From Nocardia rhizosphaerihabitans (GTDB taxonomy: Bacteria > Actinomycetota > Actinomycetes > Mycobacteriales > Mycobacteriaceae), in assembly GCF_014646295.1 (NCBI RefSeq), contig NZ_BMNE01000002.1, positions 312,595-376,594 on the forward strand: 64,000 bases of DNA. Direction: 5' to 3'. Each line of letters begins with the position of its first letter. The first letter of the stretch is position 1. This document shows, one piece after another, positions 9,118 to 17,350 of the stretch. A program made the position numbers and the translations under genes. Below the pieces are notes generated by a model. It had not been told where the DNA came from and searched no databases. It saw only the letters and a program-made list of their open reading frames with translations.

Positions 9118-10317
9118 ATGAGTGCGCCCATCGTGATCGTCGGAGCGGGTCTGGCAGGCCTGCGCACCGCGGAGGAACTGCGGCGGGCCGGATACGAGGG
9201 TGGGGTGGTCCTGCTCGGCGACGAGTCGCGCCCGCCCTACGATCGTCCGCCGCTGTCCAAGCAGTTCGTCCGCGGCGAGACCGACGACACCACGCTGCGC
9301 CCGCCGGAGTTCTTCGCGGAGAAGTACATCGAGCTGCGCCTTGGCACCGCGGTCACCGGGGTCGACACCGCCGCGCGCACCGTCACCCTCGCCGACGGCA
9401 CCAGCATCGACTACGGCCAGCTGATCATCGCGACCGGCCTGCGCCCGCGCAGGCTGCCCGGTCTGTCCGAGGTGGCGGGTGTGCACGTGCTGCGCGCCCA
9501 CGAGGACGCGCAGACCCTGCGCGCGGAACTGGACAGGGCGAACCGGGCGCTGATCATCGGCGCCGGTTTCATCGGCTGTGAACTGGCGGCCAGTTTCCGC
9601 GCTGCCGGAGTCGAGGTGAGTCTCGTCGAGCCGCAGCCGACCCCGCTCGCCTCGGTGCTCGGCGAGCAGATCGGCGGCCTGGTGGCCCGCATGCATCGCG
9701 AGGAGGGCGTCGACCTGCGCTGCGGCGTCGGCGTCGACACGCTGCGCGCCGACGATTCCGGCCGGGTGCGTGGCGCGATGCTCACCGACGGCACCGAGAT
9801 CGACGCCGACCTGGTCGTGATCGGTGTCGGCTCGGTCCCGGTCACCGACTGGCTGGCCGATTCCGGCATCGAACTCGCCGACAAGTCCGCCGGGGGCGGT
9901 GTGCTCGCAGACGAGGTCGGCCGCACCTCCGCCGACGGTGTGTGGGCGGTCGGCGATGTCGCCGCCTGGCAGCACGACACCGGCGTCCGCAAGCGCGTCG
10001 AGCACTGGACCAGCGCCGGTGAGCAGGCGAAACTCCTGGTCACCGCGCTCCTCGGCGGCGCGGCCCCGACCGCGGCCAGGGTGCCGTATTTCTGGAGCGA
10101 CCAGTACGACGTCAAGATCCAGGCCCTCGGCACCCCGTCGCCCAGCGACGACGTCACCGTGGTCACCGACGACGGCCGCAAATTCCTCGCCTACTACTCC
10201 CGCGACGGCATCCTCACCGCCGTCCTCGGTGCCGGCCTGACCGGCCAGGTGATGAAGCTGCGCGCCAAACTGGCAACCGAGACCCCGGTGGCCGACCTCC
10301 TCGCCGCGGCGGGCTGA
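9118..10317 (+). CDS. FAD-dependent ferredoxin reductase (rhodocoxin reductase type)
   Basis: This 399-residue flavoprotein has an N-terminal FAD fold (APIVIVGAGLAGLRTAEELR), the RPPYDRPPLSKQ motif and the second NAD(P)H fold (ALIIGAGFIGCELAASF). The FAD-binding DGVWAVGDVAAW and a C-terminal reductase domain (VPYFWSDQYDVKIQALG) follow. Such enzymes pass electrons from NAD(P)H to a 2Fe-2S or 3Fe-4S ferredoxin that feeds a cytochrome P450 or dioxygenase. No partner ferredoxin or P450 is adjacent. The start at 9118 is chosen because the nucleotide-binding fold begins three residues later; a long open frame upstream has no homology. Confidence 0.93.
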   Translation: MSAPIVIVGAGLAGLRTAEELRRAGYEGGVVLLGDESRPPYDRPPLSKQFVRGETDDTTLRPPEFFAEKYIELRLGTAVTGVDTAARTVTLADGTSIDYGQLIIATGLRPRRLPGLSEVAGVHVLRAHEDAQTLRAELDRANRALIIGAGFIGCELAASFRAAGVEVSLVEPQPTPLASVLGEQIGGLVARMHREEGVDLRCGVGVDTLRADDSGRVRGAMLTDGTEIDADLVVIGVGSVPVTDWLADSGIELADKSAGGGVLADEVGRTSADGVWAVGDVAAWQHDTGVRKRVEHWTSAGEQAKLLVTALLGGAAPTAARVPYFWSDQYDVKIQALGTPSPSDDVTVVTDDGRKFLAYYSRDGILTAVLGAGLTGQVMKLRAKLATETPVADLLAAAG

Positions 10318-10368
10318 CCCGGGGCGACGGCTCTGTCCGTCGCCGCGGAACTGGATTACTGTGGCGGC

Positions 10369-10578
10369 GTGGGGTTTACCGATTACGCGCCCGGTGATGT
10401 CGTCCAGTTCCCGGCGGGGCCGTTCGTCGGTATCTGTGGCGTCGTCCGCGAGGTCGACGTCCGGCGCGCGACGCTGCGGCTGGAGTTCGCCGAAGGGGTC
10501 GCCCACCGTGAAGGCGGTGTCCTGCGCGAGCGGCGGCACAACCTGACCGTCGGGTTCGACGAGATCGAATTGGTCTAG
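10369..10578 (+). CDS. Small stand-alone KOW (NusG C-terminal-like) protein
   Basis: This 69-residue protein resembles the KOW domain of NusG: PGDVVQFPAGPFVGICGVV, then REVDVRRATLRLEF and LTVGFDEIELV, against GPF..F.G.V.EVD and VELDF..VE in NusG. The NusG N-terminal domain that binds RNA polymerase is missing. KOW domains bind RNA or ribosomal proteins; the role here is unknown. A TACTGT box at 10357-10362 lies six bases before the GTG, consistent with leaderless transcription. Confidence 0.7.
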   Translation: MGFTDYAPGDVVQFPAGPFVGICGVVREVDVRRATLRLEFAEGVAHREGGVLRERRHNLTVGFDEIELV

Positions 10579-10645
10579 CCGCGCCGAATCGGCGGGCGCA
10601 CGGTCGCGACAGGCCGATGTGGGTGCCTGTAATACGGTGGACCCC

Positions 10646-11410
10646 GTGATCGTCGCGCTTATCGATTCCGGCCTAGGCCTGCTGCCGACGGCTGCGTGGT
10701 TGCGCAAGTTGCGTCCCGACGTGGATCTGCTGCTCCTGCTCGACCCCGAGGGCGCACCGTGGGGGCCCAAACCGGAGGACTGGGTGGTCGAGCGGGTGCT
10801 CGGCGCGGCGCGGCAGGCGCTCGAACTGGGCGCCGAAGTGATCGTGCTGCCGTGCAATACCGCGAGCGTGACGGCGCTGGATCATGTGCGGGCCGCGGTG
10901 GGGGAATCGGTGCCGGTGATCGGGACTGTGCCCGCGATCAAGCCAGCGGCGGCGCAGTGCCGGTCGGTGGCCGTGTGGGCGACCGCGGCGACCACCGCCA
11001 GCCGCTACCAGGCCGACCTGATCGCCCGTTTCGCCGGTGACGCCAAGGTCGTCGGCGTGGCCTGCCACGGCCTGGCCGACGCGATCGACCGCGGCGACCT
11101 GCCCGCCATCCGCGACTCCATCGCCGACGCCGCCGCGCGCACCCCGGCCGACGTCGAGGGCGTTGTCCTCGGCTGCACGCACTATCCGCTGGTCATCGAC
11201 GCCATCGTCGCCGCGCTGCCCGACGGTGTGCGCCTGTTCGACAGCGCCCAGGCCGTCGCCGCGCAGACCATTCGCAAGATGGACGAGCTCGGCCGCCCGA
11301 CGACGGGCAACGGCACCGTCACGGTCCGCAAGAGCGGACTTCCCGGTGAATTGCCCGCCAGCGCGGCGACCTTCGAATCCGGTCGACTCCTCGGCGCCAC
11401 CGAGCTCTGA
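10646..11410 (+). CDS. Glutamate/aspartate racemase-family protein (MurI-like paralogue)
   Basis: This protein of about 254 residues has the racemase two-cysteine pattern: an N-terminal IDSGLGLLPT, the first catalytic-type Cys in VLPCNTASVTA and the second in VLGCTHYPLVID. In MurI these residues interconvert L- and D-glutamate for peptidoglycan. The usual DSGxGGL glycine loop is altered to DSGLGLL, and I cannot say whether this is the main MurI or a paralogue. A TAATAC box at 10630-10635 sits ten bases before the GTG at 10646, suggesting a leaderless start; GTG 10637 and 10619 are alternatives. Confidence 0.72.
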   Translation: MIVALIDSGLGLLPTAAWLRKLRPDVDLLLLLDPEGAPWGPKPEDWVVERVLGAARQALELGAEVIVLPCNTASVTALDHVRAAVGESVPVIGTVPAIKPAAAQCRSVAVWATAATTASRYQADLIARFAGDAKVVGVACHGLADAIDRGDLPAIRDSIADAAARTPADVEGVVLGCTHYPLVIDAIVAALPDGVRLFDSAQAVAAQTIRKMDELGRPTTGNGTVTVRKSGLPGELPASAATFESGRLLGATEL

Positions 11411-11545
11411 CCGCACCGCTCCGCGCCACCCGCCGGCATACGGCGACTGCCGCCGCATGGCCGTGTCGGTGCCCTGGCTACCTGCCACGGATTGTCGGTG
11501 CACCGGTGTTGAATACGGGTGGCTGTCCGTCGATCGGAGGTGTGC

Positions 11546-12289
11546 GTGGTGTCCGAGGCTCCAACTGCCGACCAGGTGCGGTCCGCACTGGCCGAACTGG
11601 CGAATCCGGCTGACGCGCAACACCTACAGCGCTTCTTCAAGACCGGCCCCGGCGAATACGGCGAGGGTGACGTCTTCCTCGGCGTCCGCGTCCCCGCCAC
11701 CAGAAAGGTCGCGAAACAGTTCGCCACCCTGCCGTTGAAGCAGATCGGCGAGCTGCTCGACAGCCCGGCCCACGAGGAGCGCCTGGCCGCCCTGCTCATC
11801 CTGAACGCCCGCTTTGCCGCCGCCTCGAAACCGCGCACCCGCGACGACGCCGCCCGCGCGGAGATGGTCGAGTTCTACCTCGACGCCGTGCGCCGGGGCC
11901 GGGTGAACAACTGGGATCTGGTCGACGCCTCCGCCGAGCACATCATCGGCCCCTGGCTGCTCGACCAGGACCGCGCCTTGCTGTTCCAGCTGGCACAGCA
12001 GGATTCGCTGTGGGAGCGGCGGGTGGCGCTGCTGTCGACCTTCGCTTTCATCAAGGCCGGCGACGCGAGCACGACGCTGGAACTGGCCGCGAAGCTGCTC
12101 GACGACCGCCGCGACCTCATCCAGAAGGCGCTGGGCTGGATGCTGCGCGAGGTCGGCAAACGTGCCGACCCCGCGGTGCTCACCGGCTTCCTCGACGTCT
12201 ACGCGCCGAGCATGGGCCGCACCGCGTTGAGCTACGCCGCAGAGCACCTGTCACCGGAGCTGCGGGCGGTGTACCGCGCGATGCGGTGA
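11546..12289 (+). CDS. DNA alkylation repair protein (AlkD-like HEAT-repeat glycosylase)
   Basis: This 247-residue all-helical protein contains the AlkD hallmarks VNNWDLVDASAEHIIG and SLWERRVALLSTFAFIKAGD. AlkD removes bulky N3- and N7-alkylated purines by base excision without flipping the base. The WDLVD aspartate and the tryptophans that flank the lesion are present. The GTG at 11546 follows a GGAGG ribosome site by five bases; GTG 11549 and 11519 are possible. No operon partner is evident. Confidence 0.88.
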   Translation: MVSEAPTADQVRSALAELANPADAQHLQRFFKTGPGEYGEGDVFLGVRVPATRKVAKQFATLPLKQIGELLDSPAHEERLAALLILNARFAAASKPRTRDDAARAEMVEFYLDAVRRGRVNNWDLVDASAEHIIGPWLLDQDRALLFQLAQQDSLWERRVALLSTFAFIKAGDASTTLELAAKLLDDRRDLIQKALGWMLREVGKRADPAVLTGFLDVYAPSMGRTALSYAAEHLSPELRAVYRAMR

Positions 12290-12296
12290 ACCCGGC

Positions 12297-13352
12297 TCAG
12301 AACTGGATCTTCAGGTGGTCGGTGACCGGTCGCGCCTGGCAGCCCAGGATGTAGCCGTTCTCGATGTCCTCGGGGTCGAGGATCTCGGCGTTGCCCATCT
12401 CCACCTTGCCCTCGAGCACGGTGCAGGCGCAGGACCCGCACTCGCCCTCTTGGCAGGAGTAGGGCACGTCCAGGCCCTTGTCGAGCATGATGTCGACCAG
12501 GGTCCGCTTACGCGGCCACGACAGCTCGTGCACCTGCCCGTCGAGCTCCACCTCGACCGTCGCGGCGTCGGCGGCCTCTTCGTCGCTGACCTCGACGGGG
12601 GCGTGGTCGGCGAACGGGTCACCGGCCAGGGAGTTGAACACCTCGGCGTGGGTGCGGGCGCGCGGCACCTCCAGGGTGGCCAGCGCGTCGTGCACCAGGT
12701 CCATGAACGGCTTCGGCCCGCACATGAACGCCTCGTAGGCGGTGTAGGGCGCGACCAGCGTCGAGAGCATGTCGGCGGTCGGCAGCCCGAGCAGCGGTTC
12801 GAGCCAGTGGATGACGGTGAGCCGCTGCGGGTGCTTGCCCACGAGCTCGCGCAGCTCGTCGGCGAAGATCACCGAGTTCGCGTCGCGGTTGGCGTAGACC
12901 AGCACGACCTTGCCGGTGCCCTGCGACAGCGCCGACTTCAGGATCGACATCACCGGGGTGATGCCGCTGCCCGCGCCGAACAGCAGCAGGTTCTCGTCGA
13001 GGTTCTTGGGCGTGAAGACGCCCGACGGTGGCAGCACCTCGAGCTGGTCGCCCGCGGAGATGTTGTCGCACAGCCAGTTCGAGCCGTAGCCGCCCTCGGT
13101 GCGCTTGACCGTCACCTTGGGCAGATCGTCGGTGAACGGCGAGCTGGCCAGCGAGTAGCAGCGCGCGACCGAGCCGGTCTGGTCACTGGGGATGCGCAGG
13201 GTCAGGAACTGGCCCGGCGAGTAGGTCATGCGTTCGCGGAGGTCGGCGGGCACCTCGAAGACCACGGAGTTGGTGTCGGCCGTTTCGGCGATCACCGCGG
13301 CCACCCGCAGCACCACCGAGCGCGAACCGTGCGGAACCTCGACTGTGGTCAT
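12297..13352 (-). CDS. Iron-sulfur flavoprotein reductase, KshB-like
   Basis: This 351-residue protein has a ferredoxin-reductase FAD domain (YSPGQFLTLRIPSDQTGSV, then RCYSLASSP), an NAD-binding domain (LLLFGAGSGITPVMSILKSA) and a C-terminal plant-type 2Fe-2S domain (YSCQEGECGSCACTVLEGK, with the fourth Cys in LGCQARP). The closest recalled family is KshB/Hmp, the reductase of 3-ketosteroid 9-alpha-hydroxylase and similar monooxygenases, which draws electrons from NADH. No oxygenase partner is nearby. A KstR-type palindrome sits just upstream, consistent with sterol or lipid control. Assignment to KshB rather than another oxygenase reductase is inference. Confidence 0.85.
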   Translation of the reverse strand: MTTVEVPHGSRSVVLRVAAVIAETADTNSVVFEVPADLRERMTYSPGQFLTLRIPSDQTGSVARCYSLASSPFTDDLPKVTVKRTEGGYGSNWLCDNISAGDQLEVLPPSGVFTPKNLDENLLLFGAGSGITPVMSILKSALSQGTGKVVLVYANRDANSVIFADELRELVGKHPQRLTVIHWLEPLLGLPTADMLSTLVAPYTAYEAFMCGPKPFMDLVHDALATLEVPRARTHAEVFNSLAGDPFADHAPVEVSDEEAADAATVEVELDGQVHELSWPRKRTLVDIMLDKGLDVPYSCQEGECGSCACTVLEGKVEMGNAEILDPEDIENGYILGCQARPVTDHLKIQF

Positions 13353-13372
13353 GTCGTCCTCTCGAACAAAAC

Positions 13373-13386
13373 TAGAACGTGTTTCA
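13373..13386. promoter_or_regulatory. KstR-type palindrome upstream of the KshB-like reductase
   Basis: The sequence TAGAACGTGTTTCA matches the TnnAACnnGTTnnA consensus known for KstR, the cholesterol-catabolism repressor of mycobacteria and relatives. It starts 20 bp before the reductase start codon and lies between the TetR stop and that gene. Confidence 0.6.
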
Positions 13387-13389
13387 GTT

Positions 13390-14028
13390 TCATGCTAGGT
13401 CGGGACGCGCCTGCAGGGCAAGCTGTGCCTCGAGACCGGCGACCAGCACCTCCATCCCGAAGTCGTAGGAGTACTTGCCGCGCAGGTCCGCCATGTACTT
13501 CGTGGCCCGTGCCACCGCCTCGGGCAGCAGCACGTCCGCGGGGGCGGAGCGGTCACGCGGATTCACCCGGCTGCGGCCGAACAGGTAGGTGTGGATGGTC
13601 GCATAGGCGGCCAGCACGTTGCGGTCGCTGAAGCCCGCGTCGAACAGGATCTCCATCACCGCGTCGATCAGGTCGAGCTGCTTGCCGAGCATCTGCTCGA
13701 GCAGGATGTCGCCCAGGCCGGGATGCCTGCGCAGTTTATCGTCTATCTGATCGATCAGATCGCGCAGGCGCTCCTGCCACGGGCCCGACTCGCGCGAGGG
13801 TTTACGTACCCCGAGCAGCGCGGCGCTGGCCACCAGGTCGAGCAGTTCCCGTTTGTCGGCGACGTAGTAATACGGCGCCATCGGCGAGACGCCGAGCTCG
13901 CGGGAGAGTCTGCGCATCGACAGCTTCTCCACGCCGTCCTCGCGCACGACTCGTAGCGCGGCCTCGACGATCTCGGTCTCCGAGAGTGTGGAATGCGCGC
14001 CGCTTCCTGCCCCTCCGTGGTTACGCAA
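13390..14028 (-). CDS. TetR family regulator between the KshB-like gene and mftA
   Basis: This 212-residue TetR-type protein has its helix-turn-helix at residues 18-65 (AALRVVREDGVEKLSMRRLS, then RELGVSPMAPYYYVADKREL) and a TetR_C_1-like ligand domain. It lies upstream of the reductase in the same direction and divergent from mftA, so it could control either. The mycofactocin regulator MftR occupies this position in mycobacteria, but I cannot confirm that this is the same subfamily. The only usable start is TTG 14028, inside a short dispersed repeat that encodes the first residues (RNHGG). Confidence 0.85.
   Translation of the reverse strand: MRNHGGAGSGAHSTLSETEIVEAALRVVREDGVEKLSMRRLSRELGVSPMAPYYYVADKRELLDLVASAALLGVRKPSRESGPWQERLRDLIDQIDDKLRRHPGLGDILLEQMLGKQLDLIDAVMEILFDAGFSDRNVLAAYATIHTYLFGRSRVNPRDRSAPADVLLPEAVARATKYMADLRGKYSYDFGMEVLVAGLEAQLALQARPDLA
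14011..14026 (-). repeat. Short dispersed repeat, copy 1 (RNHGG repeat)
   Basis: The 16-nt word CCCTCCGTGGTTACGC is identical to 48481-48496. On the minus strand it encodes R-N-H-G-G at the amino end of the TetR protein. Confidence 0.6.
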
Positions 14029-14192
14029 GCTTCCGCCTCACCTCTACTGCCACCGGGCGTTCGGCCCGTTCCCGTCCTGCTCCCGGAAGTCTAGAGGGGC
14101 GCCCCAGAGCGCTCGCGGCCATCGAGATTTTCGAATTCCGCCCCTTTATGGCAGTGACTGACGTTAAAGTCGGCGGTGACCGGCAACACAAT

Positions 14193-14197
14193 GGAGG
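14193..14197 (+). promoter_or_regulatory. Ribosome-binding site of mftA
   Basis: A GGAGG lies five bases before the mftA ATG and fixes the start of this very short gene. Confidence 0.7.
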
Positions 14198-14202
14198 TAG
14201 TC

Positions 14203-14307
14203 ATGCCCGAGAACGCAACGCGTGCGACCGTCGAATCCGACGAAGACCTGGTCACCGAGACGCTGATCGAAGAGGTCAGCATCGACGGCATGTGCGGCGT
14301 GTACTGA
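14203..14307 (+). CDS. mftA: Mycofactocin precursor peptide MftA
   Basis: This 34-residue acidic peptide ends in IDGMCGVY, the conserved carboxyl end of the mycofactocin precursor. In the known pathway MftC, with the carrier MftB, decarboxylates and cross-links the terminal Val-Tyr. The modified dipeptide is then released, further processed and glycosylated to give a redox cofactor. MftB binds the N-terminal leader. The gene is preceded by a GGAGG site and followed two bases later by the mftB/C frame. It is too short for most gene finders. Confidence 0.95.
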   Translation: MPENATRATVESDEDLVTETLIEEVSIDGMCGVY

Positions 14308-14321
14308 CCATGGAGGCAGGC

Positions 14322-15803
14322 GTGCTCGATCTCGATACCCGCTGGGCGCTGCATCCGCGCGTCTCGCTGCGACCGGAATCCTTCGGTGCGCTGCTGTACC
14401 ACTTCGGCACTCGCAAGCTCTCGTTCCTGAAGAGCCGCGACCTCGTCGACGTGGTGCAGTCGCTGCCCGCCCATGCCTCGGTGCGGGACGCGCTGCGGGC
14501 CAAGGGCGTCGGCGCGTCCGACGTGCACATCAAGGCGCTCGCGCAACTGGCCGACACCGACATGATCGTGCCCGCACCGGGCCCGGTCACCCCGGTGACG
14601 CCGGTGAGCATGCCTGCCTCCACGGACACCACCCAGGGCGGCAGGCTGATCGACCGCTTCGAATCGGGTCTGGCCGCACCGATCTGCCTGACCTGGGAAC
14701 TCACCTACGCGTGCAACCTGTCGTGCGTGCACTGCCTGTCCTCGTCGGGGCGTCGTGACCCGAACGAGTTGACGACCGAGCAGTGCAAGGCGCTGATCGA
14801 CGAGTTCGAGCGCATGCAGATCTTCTACGTCAACATCGGTGGCGGCGAGCCGACGGTGCGCCCGGACTTCTGGGAACTGGTCGACTACGCCACCGCCCAC
14901 CACGTGGGGGTCAAGTTCTCCACCAACGGCGTTCGCATCAACGAGGAGGTCGCCGCCCGGCTGGCCGCCAGTGACTACGTCGACGTGCAGATCTCCCTCG
15001 ACGGCGCCGACGCCGCGGTCAACGACGCCGTGCGTGGCCCCGGCTCCTACGACACCGCGATCCGCGCCCTGGAGAACCTGCACAACGCGGGCTTCAAGGA
15101 CGCCAAGCTCTCGGTCGTGGCCACCCGCCACAACATCGCCCAGCTCGACGAATTCAAGGCCATCGCCGACCGTTACGGCGCGACCCTGCGCCTGACCCGG
15201 CTGCGCCCGTCGGGCCGCGGCGCCGACGTCTGGGACGAACTGCACCCGCTGCCCGAGCAGCAGCGCGAGCTCTACGACTGGCTGGTCGCCAACGGCGAGG
15301 GCGTGCTCACCGGCGACTCGTTCTTCCACCTGTCCGCCTTCGGTTCCGCGCTGCCGGGCCTGAACATGTGCGGCGCGGGCCGGGTGGTGTGCCTGGTCGA
15401 TCCGGTGGGCGACGTCTACGCCTGCCCCTTCGCCATCCACGACCGGTTCAAGGCCGGAAACATCGTCGCCGACGGCGGTTTCGACGCGGTGTGGACCACC
15501 TCGGAGCTGTTCGCCGAACTGCGCGAGCCGGTCGACGGTGGCGCCTGCACCAAGTGCTCGCACTACGACGCGTGCCGCGGCGGCTGCATGGCGGCGAAGT
15601 TCTTCACCGGCCTGCCCGCCAACGGCCCCGACCCGGAATGCGTTCAGGGCTATGGCGAAGCGGCGCTGTCGATGCCTGGACGCACGATTCCCAGACCCGC
15701 GGTCGACCATTCGCGCCCGGTTCGTACCCGAGGCCGGGTGTCGCTGCCGTTGACCGTGAAGCGTGCTCCTGCCAAGGCGTGCAACGAGAGTCCACTCGGA
15801 TAG
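14322..15803 (+). CDS. mftC: Fused MftB-MftC: peptide chaperone joined to the mycofactocin radical SAM maturase
   Basis: This 493-residue frame joins two proteins that are separate in mycobacteria. Residues 1-85 match MftB, the RRE-type chaperone that binds the MftA leader (FGALLYHFGTRKLSFLKSRD). After a Pro/Thr-rich linker, residues from about 105 match MftC, the radical SAM/SPASM enzyme. The cluster motif CNLSCVHC uses Cys131, Cys135 and Cys138, and the auxiliary-cluster cysteines lie in CGAGRVVCLVDPVGDVYACP and CTKCSHYDACRGGC. MftC oxidatively decarboxylates and cross-links Val-Tyr of MftA. The GTG at 14322 has a GGAGG five bases upstream; ATG 14310 is an alternative. An in-frame ATG at 14610 could also start free MftC, but no stop separates the halves. 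Confidence 0.93.
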   Translation: MLDLDTRWALHPRVSLRPESFGALLYHFGTRKLSFLKSRDLVDVVQSLPAHASVRDALRAKGVGASDVHIKALAQLADTDMIVPAPGPVTPVTPVSMPASTDTTQGGRLIDRFESGLAAPICLTWELTYACNLSCVHCLSSSGRRDPNELTTEQCKALIDEFERMQIFYVNIGGGEPTVRPDFWELVDYATAHHVGVKFSTNGVRINEEVAARLAASDYVDVQISLDGADAAVNDAVRGPGSYDTAIRALENLHNAGFKDAKLSVVATRHNIAQLDEFKAIADRYGATLRLTRLRPSGRGADVWDELHPLPEQQRELYDWLVANGEGVLTGDSFFHLSAFGSALPGLNMCGAGRVVCLVDPVGDVYACPFAIHDRFKAGNIVADGGFDAVWTTSELFAELREPVDGGACTKCSHYDACRGGCMAAKFFTGLPANGPDPECVQGYGEAALSMPGRTIPRPAVDHSRPVRTRGRVSLPLTVKRAPAKACNESPLG

Positions 15804-15900
15804 GTAGGCCAGTTGCCGGAAGTGCGCTGCCGATCTTGTTGACGCGTCCGGTTACCGGTCACGGCGGCATTTCTGGCGGACTTTCCTCCTTTTTTGTGGG

Positions 15901-17340
15901 GTGATGATGTCTGCGAGCTCGAGTGCGCATAGCATGCGAGGAATGCGCCATGATCGTCTGCCCGACGGCTTCGGGGTACGGATCGATCCACGGGTACGCG
16001 CATTTTCCGGGGGTCGGATCCTGATCGGTGGATCGCCCGCGCGGATGCTGCGCCTGGCCCCGGAGGCCGCCGAGCTGATCGGCGACGGGTACCTGGAGGT
16101 GACCGATACCAAGTCCGCGATCGTCGCCCGCCGGCTGCTCGATTCCGGTGTGGCGAACCCGCGGCCGCGGCTGCTGCCCTCGCTCGACGACGTCACCGTC
16201 GTCATCCCGCTCTACAACAACGCCGACGGCCTGCTGCGGCTGCTGGCCACGCTGCGGGGGCACAACGTCATCGTCGTCGACGACGGCTCCGACGAACCGG
16301 TGCGCATCCCGCCGCGTCAGGGCCGCGGTCAGGTGACGGTGCTGCGCCACGAGACCCCGCTGGGTCCGGCGGCCGCGCGCAATGCCGGATTACGGGCGGC
16401 GACAACGGGCTTCGTCGCGTTCCTCGACTCCGACGTCGTACCACGCAGCGGCTGGCTGGAAGTGATGCTCGGGCACTTCAGCGACCCGCAGGTCGCGCTG
16501 GTCGCGCCGCGCATCGTCGCACTGGACAAGGAGTCCAACGCACTGGCGCGCTACGAGCACACCCGGTCCTCGCTCGACCTGGGCAGGCGCGAGTCCGCTG
16601 TGCACGCGCGCGGAGTCGTGTCCTATGTGCCGAGCGCGGCGCTGCTCGCCCGGCGCGCGGCGCTGCTCGGCGAGGGCGGTTTCGACGAGTCGATGCAGGT
16701 GGCCGAGGACGTCGACCTGTGCTGGCGGCTGGAGCGGGCGGGCTGGCGGCTGCGCTACGAGCCGGCCGCGCACGTCGCCCACGATCATCGGGTGGCCTTC
16801 CGCGCCTGGTTCGGCCGAAAGCTTTTCTACGGCACCGGCGCCGCACCGCTGGGCAAACGGCACGCGGGGATGGTCTCGCCGCTGTCGGTGCCGACCTGGA
16901 CCGTGCTCGCGAGCATTCTGTTCGCGACGCTGTCCAAGTGGGGCCTGCTCGGCGGGCTGGTCACGCTGGCCACCGCGCTGGTGCGGATGCGGCGGGTGTT
17001 CACCGAACTGGACAACCCGACCCGCATCGCGGCGGTGTATCTGGCGCGCGGCTATTTCGCCGGAATGTGGCGGCTGGCTTCGGCGATGTGCCGCGACTAC
17101 TGGCCGGTGACGCTGGTCGCGGTGCTCGCCTCGCGGCGGATCCGCAAGATCGCGATCACCATGGCGCTGGCCGACGGGCTGGCCGACTGGTTCACCCATC
17201 GCGATTCCGGTGGGCTCGACCCGGTGCGCTATGTCGCTTACAAGCGTCTCGACGACGTCGCCTACGGCAGTGGCCTGTGGCTCGGCGTCATCAGGGCGCG
17301 CAGCTTCGAGGCGCTCAAGCCGAGCGTGCCGCCGCGCTGA
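15901..17340 (+). CDS. mftF: Mycofactocin glycosyltransferase MftF
   Basis: This 479-residue family-2 glycosyltransferase has the nucleotide-sugar motifs [24 protein letters not shown] and the DXD-like FLDSDVVP. It also has the acceptor-side [20 protein letters not shown] and a hydrophobic C-terminal region. The N-terminal sequence [20 protein letters not shown], then ILIGGSP, is typical of MftF, which adds an oligoglucose chain to mycofactocin. The start is uncertain: GTG 15901, ATG 15934 or ATG 15943 (MRHDRLPDG); homology begins after the last. In mycobacteria mftD and mftE lie between mftC and mftF; here only 97 bases separate the two genes. Confidence 0.92.
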   Translation: MMMSASSSAHSMRGMRHDRLPDGFGVRIDPRVRAFSGGRILIGGSPARMLRLAPEAAELIGDGYLEVTDTKSAIVARRLLDSGVANPRPRLLPSLDDVTVVIPLYNNADGLLRLLATLRGHNVIVVDDGSDEPVRIPPRQGRGQVTVLRHETPLGPAAARNAGLRAATTGFVAFLDSDVVPRSGWLEVMLGHFSDPQVALVAPRIVALDKESNALARYEHTRSSLDLGRRESAVHARGVVSYVPSAALLARRAALLGEGGFDESMQVAEDVDLCWRLERAGWRLRYEPAAHVAHDHRVAFRAWFGRKLFYGTGAAPLGKRHAGMVSPLSVPTWTVLASILFATLSKWGLLGGLVTLATALVRMRRVFTELDNPTRIAAVYLARGYFAGMWRLASAMCRDYWPVTLVAVLASRRIRKIAITMALADGLADWFTHRDSGGLDPVRYVAYKRLDDVAYGSGLWLGVIRARSFEALKPSVPPR

Positions 17341-17350
17341 GTTTCGCTGC

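Noticed and set aside
13390..14028. Naming the TetR gene mftR
   Set aside because: Its position fits, but I could not confirm the MftR subfamily, and it could equally regulate the reductase gene it precedes.
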